NCBI RefSeq assembly: GCF_002727125.1
Contig: NZ_NHOA01000149.1
Span: 40,260-104,259, forward strand
Source: Halorubrum persicum
Lineage (GTDB): Archaea > Halobacteriota > Halobacteria > Halobacteriales > Haloferacaceae
Length of the DNA: 64,000 nucleotides
Reading direction: 5' to 3'
Of the stretch, positions 59,033-64,000 are shown in pieces; positions within the stretch are counted from its first letter, which is position 1; each line of letters opens with the position of its first letter. The position numbers and the translations under genes are program-made. The notes below the pieces were generated by a model that was not told where the DNA came from, did not search any database, and saw nothing but the letters and a program-made list of their open reading frames with translations.

Positions 59033-60864
59033 ACTGGATCATCGCGCTCTCGATCGGGCTTCGGCTGCTCGGCGTCGGGTACTCGATCATGCTGCTCGCG
59101 AGCACCCGCGATCGGCGGTTCGGCTTCCTGACGCTGCTTTTGGCCTTCATGACGCTGCGGCAGCTGCTCACCGTCCGAACGGCGACAACGGGGATCGAGG
59201 AGCTCCCCGGGCTCATCGTGAGCGGGCTCACCCTGCTGACGGTGTACTACCTCTCCGAATACATCGACGAGGAGGACGCCGTCAAAGCGCAGTTACAGAG
59301 CGCGAACGAGCGGCTCCGAGGGTTCCGGAAAGCCATCGAACACGCCGGTCACGCGATCTTCCTCACCGATCCGGAGGGGACGATCGAGTACGCGAACCCG
59401 GCCGTCGAGACGGTCACGGGATACGAACCGGACGAGGTGATCGGCGAGAACCCGCGACTCTGGCAGTCGGGGAAACACGACGACGAGTTCTACCAAGGGC
59501 TCTGGGAACAGATCGAATCCGGCTCGGTCTGGGAGGGAGAGCTGACGAACCGCCGGAAATCGGGGGAGCTCTGCTGGATCGACGCGACGATCGCGCCGAT
59601 CACCGAAGACGGGGAGCCGGAGCGCTACGTCGCGATCGAGCGCGACGTCACCGAACGGAAGGAGCGCGAGCTGCGCATCGAAGACCAGAACGAGCGGTTG
59701 ACCCTCCTGAACAACACCAACGAGGTGCTCCGTGACGTCAATCGGGAGCTCGTCGCGGCGTCGACGAGAGAGGAGATCGAATCCGAGGTGTGCGAGCAGT
59801 TCGCGTCCTCGGAGCTCTTCGACGTGGCGTGGACCGGCGGCCGCGGGCTCGTCGACGGCACCGTCAGTCCGCGCTCGTGTGCGGGGACCGACATCGACTC
59901 GCTCCACGGCCATATCGAGGGGCTGTGTGACACCGATCCGACGCCGATCGAAGCGGCGCTCGACAGCTCCCGTCCGGTGTTCACCGAGACGGACGACCTC
60001 GCCGGGCGTCCCGGCGAGGCGCACTGCGTCGTGGTGCCGCTCGCGTACCGCGGCGCGGAGTACGGCGTGCTCGTCGTGATGACCCGCAACGCCGACGCGT
60101 TCGACCTGATCGAACGCGACATCTTCGCCGAACTGGGTCGCACCGTCGCGGACGCGATCAGCGCCGTCGAGACCAAGCGGACGCTCGCCGCGGACAGCGT
60201 CACCGAACTGGAGTTCCAGCTGACCGGGATCGACGAGCCGTTGGCGAACATGGCGGCGCGGCTCGACTGCACGGTCGGCGTCGAGTACGTCGGCGGCAGC
60301 GAAGGCGATCGCGTCCAGTACGTCACCGTCGCGGACGCCGAGCCGGAGGCCGTCGCCGAGTACGTCGCCGAGACCGACCGCATCGACGCGGCACAGCACG
60401 TCTACACCCACGAGGGGCGCTCTCTGTTCCGGGTCTCGATCGACGAGCGGTCGATCGTCGCGACGCTGGCGCAGTACGGGGCGGGCATCGACGCTCTCTC
60501 GGTCGCCGGGACGAGCGGGACGCTGGTCGCCCACGTCGCCAGTTCGAACGACATCCGGTCGGTCGTCGACGCCCTCCAGACGGCGTACGACGGGCTGACG
60601 CTCATCGCGCAGCGCGAGCGCGAGCGAGACATCCAGACCGAGGCCGGCTTCCGGAAGCAGCTGGCCGGAGCGCTGACGGACCGACAGCGCGAAGCGGCGC
60701 GCACCGCGCACTTCGCCGGGTTCTTCGAGTGGCCCCGCGACCACACCGGCGAGGAGGTGGCGTCGATGATGGACATCTCTCAGACGACGTTCACACAGCA
60801 CCTCCGCGCGGCCGAAAGCAAGCTGTTCTCCGCGCTGTTCGACGACACCGTGACGGTGTCGTGA
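59029..60864 (+). CDS. Membrane-bound PAS/GAF/HTH_10 transcriptional regulator
   Basis: A 611-residue sensor-regulator. Residues 1-80 contain two or three membrane helices (IALSIGLRLLGVGYSIMLL and LPGLIVSGLTLLTVYYLSEY), unusual for HTH_10 proteins. A PAS domain (about 95-215) shows AIEHAGHAIFLTDPEGTIEY and GEPERYVAIERDVTERKERE. A GAF-like domain (about 230-380) follows, then the bacterio-opsin-activator region and the C-terminal HTH_10 domain (about 550-605), LTDRQREAARTAHFAGFFEW and SMMDISQTTFTQHLRAAESK. It is divergent from the molybdoenzyme operon and is the obvious candidate to bind the repeats between them, as DmsR does for DMSO respiration. The sensed signal is unknown. Confidence 0.88.
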   Translation: MNWIIALSIGLRLLGVGYSIMLLASTRDRRFGFLTLLLAFMTLRQLLTVRTATTGIEELPGLIVSGLTLLTVYYLSEYIDEEDAVKAQLQSANERLRGFRKAIEHAGHAIFLTDPEGTIEYANPAVETVTGYEPDEVIGENPRLWQSGKHDDEFYQGLWEQIESGSVWEGELTNRRKSGELCWIDATIAPITEDGEPERYVAIERDVTERKERELRIEDQNERLTLLNNTNEVLRDVNRELVAASTREEIESEVCEQFASSELFDVAWTGGRGLVDGTVSPRSCAGTDIDSLHGHIEGLCDTDPTPIEAALDSSRPVFTETDDLAGRPGEAHCVVVPLAYRGAEYGVLVVMTRNADAFDLIERDIFAELGRTVADAISAVETKRTLAADSVTELEFQLTGIDEPLANMAARLDCTVGVEYVGGSEGDRVQYVTVADAEPEAVAEYVAETDRIDAAQHVYTHEGRSLFRVSIDERSIVATLAQYGAGIDALSVAGTSGTLVAHVASSNDIRSVVDALQTAYDGLTLIAQRERERDIQTEAGFRKQLAGALTDRQREAARTAHFAGFFEWPRDHTGEEVASMMDISQTTFTQHLRAAESKLFSALFDDTVTVS

Positions 60865-60892
60865 ACCGTTCGCAGGCCGGATATCCAGTCGG

Positions 60893-62065
60893 CTACGGCG
60901 TCAGCCGGCCGATCGAGGCCCACTCCACGTCGGCGTCGCGGACCCCGCCCTCATCTGCGGTCCCGCCGCGGCCGTCGTCGCCCACCGCGGTCAGCGCGAA
61001 CACCATCTCCTTGCGGACGCCGCCCGCGAGCCGCACGTCGAGCGAGAGCTCGCGCGGCGAGAACCGGTGATCGGCTTCGACGACGCGAACGAGGTGCTCG
61101 GAGTGCGGCAGGTCCTCGACCGTCTCCACGTCGAGGTAGGTCCGGAAGTCCGCGCCGAACTTGAAGCCGGTCTTCGGGACGGCGTCGGCCTCCCGGAGGC
61201 GCCTGTACACCGCGAGCCGGCGGTCGAAGCGCTCGCCCTCCACGTCGCGACCGCGGGCGACGACCGCGGCCGCGGGGCCGTCCGCCTCTGTGGCGGCCTC
61301 GCCGGCGGAGTGGCCCGCCGCGTCCACCGACGCCGACAGCGAGAGCACGCCGTCGGCCGCGAGCGACGCGGCCTCGACGAGGGAGAGCTGGACCGCGCCC
61401 TCGATCGCCGCGGCGCGGCCGGTGAGCGGCTGACCGTAGAAGCCGCGCTCGTAGAGCCCCTCGGGGGCGTCCCAGACGACGACGCGGTCGGCGAGGAGGA
61501 CGCCCAGCAGGCGGTTCGGCGGCTCGTAGTCGGTCGCGCCAGAGACGCCGCCCTCGGTCGCCGCGAAGTACGTGATGTCCGACTCCTCGTCGACGACCGC
61601 GAGGGTGCGTCCCGCGAGTCCGGCCGCCCGGAGCGACTCGCGCTCGCCCACGACCTGCACGGGGTATTTGACGTTCCCCGTGTCGGGCGTCGAGCCGCGC
61701 TCGTAGGCGATGAAGTCGACCGCGTCGGGCGCGTCGATGTCGCCGCCCGGCCACGGCTCGCGGGCGGGCGAGAGGTAGAAGCCGCGGTCGCGCAGGTCGG
61801 CGTAGACGAGGTAGCGCACCGCGAAGCGGTCGGCCGCGGCGGCGCTCTCGACGAAGAAGCGCTCGAAGCCGGCCTCGTCGCCGTCCGCGTCGATCGTGAC
61901 CCCCGAGAGGTCCCCGCGGAACAGCAGGTGAGCGGCCTCGACGCGCGAGAGCGCGATCTCGTTGCCCTCGAGCGGGCGACCGTAGCCGCCGGAGTCGTGG
62001 AACCGCTGGCGGGCGTCGCCGGCGACGTGAACGGCGTCGCCGCGCAGGTGCCCTGTCGGTTGCAT
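60893..62065 (-). CDS. endA: tRNA-splicing endonuclease EndA
   Basis: A 390-residue protein of the fused, two-repeat EndA form typical of haloarchaea. The N-terminal repeat is non-catalytic ([11 protein letters not shown] and a degenerate second motif). The C-terminal repeat holds the active site, with the family pattern [15 protein letters not shown] and [12 protein letters not shown]; Tyr, His and Lys there fit the catalytic triad. It cuts bulge-helix-bulge introns of pre-tRNA and pre-rRNA. The long acidic inserts lengthen it relative to crenarchaeal EndA. The ATG at 62065 begins [12 protein letters not shown], and the gene is transcribed alone, divergent from cdc48. Confidence 0.9.
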   Translation of the reverse strand: MQPTGHLRGDAVHVAGDARQRFHDSGGYGRPLEGNEIALSRVEAAHLLFRGDLSGVTIDADGDEAGFERFFVESAAAADRFAVRYLVYADLRDRGFYLSPAREPWPGGDIDAPDAVDFIAYERGSTPDTGNVKYPVQVVGERESLRAAGLAGRTLAVVDEESDITYFAATEGGVSGATDYEPPNRLLGVLLADRVVVWDAPEGLYERGFYGQPLTGRAAAIEGAVQLSLVEAASLAADGVLSLSASVDAAGHSAGEAATEADGPAAAVVARGRDVEGERFDRRLAVYRRLREADAVPKTGFKFGADFRTYLDVETVEDLPHSEHLVRVVEADHRFSPRELSLDVRLAGGVRKEMVFALTAVGDDGRGGTADEGGVRDADVEWASIGRLTP

Positions 62066-62183
62066 ATCGAACGACGGGTCCGGCCGGGGTAAGGGGGTTG
62101 CGGTCGGCGACGGGAGCGGACGTTCGGCGGCGGAGGGGCCCCTGCCGGGTAAGGGTAAAGGGTCAGTGGCCGGAACGGAGCGT

Positions 62184-64000
62184 ATGAACGATACCGCCGG
62201 CCTCCGGCTCACGGTGCGTGCCGCCGAGAAGCGGGACGCGGGCCGGGGCATCGCTCGGCTCCCCGAATCCTCCCGGAAGCGACTCGGCCTCCTCAGCGGC
62301 GACACCGTCGAGATCCGCGGCGAGCGCACCGCGGTCGCGAAGGTGTGGCCCGGCGGCGCGGACGCGCGAGAGAGCTCCGTCCTCATCGACGCCGACACGC
62401 GCGCGAACGCCGGGGTGAAGGTCGGAGACACGGTCACGGTCGCTCCCGTCGAGGTCGGGGACGCCGACCGCGTGGTCCTCACCGCGCCCGCGGAGCTCGC
62501 CGACGTCGACGTGAGCCGCGAGGTGGTCGAGCGCGCGCTCGCCCGCGACCTCCGCGACCGCCCCGTCACCGAGGACGAGGCCGTCCACGTCGAGCGGCTC
62601 GGCGGAATCCGGTTCGTCGTCGCCGAGACGGAGCCGGCGGGCACGGTCCGCGTCACGACCCTGACCGACGTGTCGGTGACGTACGGGGGCGAGGCGGAGT
62701 CGCGGTCCGACACGAGCGCCCGGCGCGACGACCGGAGCGCTCCCGCAGCGCGATCGGGAGGCGACTCTCCCGCGGACCGGTCCGCCGGCTCCGCCGGGGG
62801 CGACAGCTCGGGAACCGGGACCTCCGGACCCGACGCTCGGTCCGGCGGGAGCAGGACCACACCTCCGGCGGAGCACACCGCGGGCGCGACCTACGAGGAC
62901 ATCGGGGGACTCGACGAGGAGCTGGAGCTGGTGCGCGAGACGATCGAGCTCCCCCTCTCGGAGCCCGGCGTGTTCACCCGGCTCGGGATCGACCCGCCGA
63001 AGGGCGTCCTGCTCCACGGGCCGCCGGGCACCGGGAAGACGCTGATCGCCCGCGCCGTCGCCAACGAGGTCGACGCGACGTTCATCACGGTCGACGGCCC
63101 CGAGATCATGTCGAAGTACAAGGGCGAGTCGGAGGAGCGTCTGCGGGACGTGTTCGAGCGGGCCAGCGAGGACGCGCCCGCCATCATCTTCTTCGACGAG
63201 ATCGACTCGATCGCGGGGAAGCGCGACGACGGCGGCGACGTGGAGAACCGCGTCGTCGGGCAGCTCCTCTCGCTGATGGACGGGCTCGACGCCCGCGGCG
63301 ACGTGATCGTCATCGGCGCGACCAACCGCGTCGACACCCTCGACCCCGCGCTCAGACGCGGCGGTCGGTTCGACCGCGAGATCGAGATCGGCGTCCCCGG
63401 CGAGGCGGGACGCCGGCAGATCCTCGACGTGCACACGCGCCGGATGCCCCTCGCCGACGGCGTGGACCTGGACCGCATCGCGTCGCGGACCCACGGGTTC
63501 GTCGGCGCCGACATCGAGGGGCTCACGCAGGAGGCGGCGATGACCGCGCTGCGGCGCGCCCGCGAGTCCGACGCCGCGGCCCTCGACGACGTGACCGTCG
63601 GGAAGGCCGACTTCGAGGCCGCCCACGCGAACGTCGAGCCGAGCGCGATGCGCGAGTACGTCGCCGAGCAGCCGACCACCGACTTCGCCGACGTGGGCGG
63701 CCTCCCGGAGGCGAAAGAGCGGCTGGAGCGCGCCGTCACGTGGCCGCTGACGTACGGGCCGCTGTTCGAGGCCGCCGACGCCGACCCGCCGACCGGCGTC
63801 CTGCTCCACGGGCCGCCGGGCACCGGGAAGACCCTGCTCGCGCGGGCGATCGCGGGCGAGAGCGGCGTGAACTTCATCCAGGTGGCCGGTCCCGAGCTGC
63901 TCGACCGGTACGTGGGCGAGTCCGAGAAGGCGGTCCGGGAGCTGTTCGACCGCGCCCGGCAGGCGGCGCCCGCGATCGTCTTCTTCGACGAGATCGACGC
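62184..64000 (+). CDS. CDC48/VAT-type AAA+ ATPase (runs off right edge)
   Basis: 605 codons are visible of a tandem AAA+ ATPase of the CDC48/VAT group. The N-terminal domain (1-155) has [20 protein letters not shown] and is followed by a Ser/Asp/Gly linker (165-232) that is longer than usual. AAA domain 1 has Walker [15 protein letters not shown], Walker [11 protein letters not shown] and the arginine-finger region [20 protein letters not shown] domain 2 begins at [18 protein letters not shown] with Walker [15 protein letters not shown], and breaks off in its Walker B. These ring ATPases unfold protein substrates, often for the proteasome. The long linker is a difference from the canonical CdcH of haloarchaea, so it may be one of several paralogues. 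Confidence 0.92.
   Translation, partial: MNDTAGLRLTVRAAEKRDAGRGIARLPESSRKRLGLLSGDTVEIRGERTAVAKVWPGGADARESSVLIDADTRANAGVKVGDTVTVAPVEVGDADRVVLTAPAELADVDVSREVVERALARDLRDRPVTEDEAVHVERLGGIRFVVAETEPAGTVRVTTLTDVSVTYGGEAESRSDTSARRDDRSAPAARSGGDSPADRSAGSAGGDSSGTGTSGPDARSGGSRTTPPAEHTAGATYEDIGGLDEELELVRETIELPLSEPGVFTRLGIDPPKGVLLHGPPGTGKTLIARAVANEVDATFITVDGPEIMSKYKGESEERLRDVFERASEDAPAIIFFDEIDSIAGKRDDGGDVENRVVGQLLSLMDGLDARGDVIVIGATNRVDTLDPALRRGGRFDREIEIGVPGEAGRRQILDVHTRRMPLADGVDLDRIASRTHGFVGADIEGLTQEAAMTALRRARESDAAALDDVTVGKADFEAAHANVEPSAMREYVAEQPTTDFADVGGLPEAKERLERAVTWPLTYGPLFEAADADPPTGVLLHGPPGTGKTLLARAIAGESGVNFIQVAGPELLDRYVGESEKAVRELFDRARQAAPAIVFFDEID

Overview
The window is chromosomal DNA of an extremely halophilic archaeon (class Halobacteria). 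Predicted proteins are very acidic and the third codon position is almost always G or C. Many genes are leaderless, with a TATA-like box about 26 bases before the start codon. Export is mainly by the Tat route with haloarchaeal lipoboxes, and bacterio-opsin-activator (HTH_10) regulators, aIF1, tRNA endonuclease EndA, DUF655, DGGGP synthase and a CDC48 ATPase are present. The overall look resembles Halorubrum, but the genus is an inference.

Region by region. 0-10 kb holds metabolic genes: a cut-off moeA, a PHP phosphoesterase, a deaminase, a PfkB kinase facing a BtpA protein, an old yellow enzyme, a GNAT, a siderophore-binding lipoprotein with an iron-box-like operator, and a sugar isomerase. 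At 10.5 kb a Tat-signal protein carries two bacterial HU domains. 11-19.8 kb has a split MetE methionine synthase, an rsmA-mscS-mscS-methyltransferase operon, DUF655, a YqcI/YcgG protein and an isochorismatase. 19.8-28.3 kb has a MATE pump, lipA and a branched-chain amino-acid-type ABC system (livHMGF). Its neighbouring binding protein is circularly permuted: the second half of the fold is encoded before the first half. 28.6-33.9 kb has a gamma-glutamyltransferase, a large Tat protein and about 1.3 kb of low coding density with relics, one of them a leaderless ORF interrupted by TAG. 33.9-41.2 kb has a Zn/Cd-type P-ATPase, two HTH_10 regulators, a radical SAM/SPASM enzyme with a PaaB-like small partner, DGGGP synthase and aIF1. 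41.3-51.2 kb has a transglutaminase/DUF58/MoxR operon, dihydroorotase, seryl-tRNA synthetase and small membrane or lipid-anchored proteins. 51.3-60.9 kb encodes a respiratory molybdoenzyme operon (Fe-S subunit, NrfD anchor, Tat-exported catalytic subunit, TorD chaperone, Mrp carrier). It faces a divergent PAS/GAF/HTH_10 regulator across an intergenic region with two near-identical operator-like repeats. The window closes with endA and a cut-off cdc48.

The most unusual items are the circularly permuted ABC binding protein (22681-24087) and the exported tandem-HU protein (10455-11234). Next come the radical SAM/PaaB-like pair, the molybdoenzyme promoter with a translationally coupled mini-ORF, and the TAG-interrupted small gene. 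No rRNA, tRNA, CRISPR array or intact insertion sequence was recognised. All family assignments were made by eye from motifs; no search was run.
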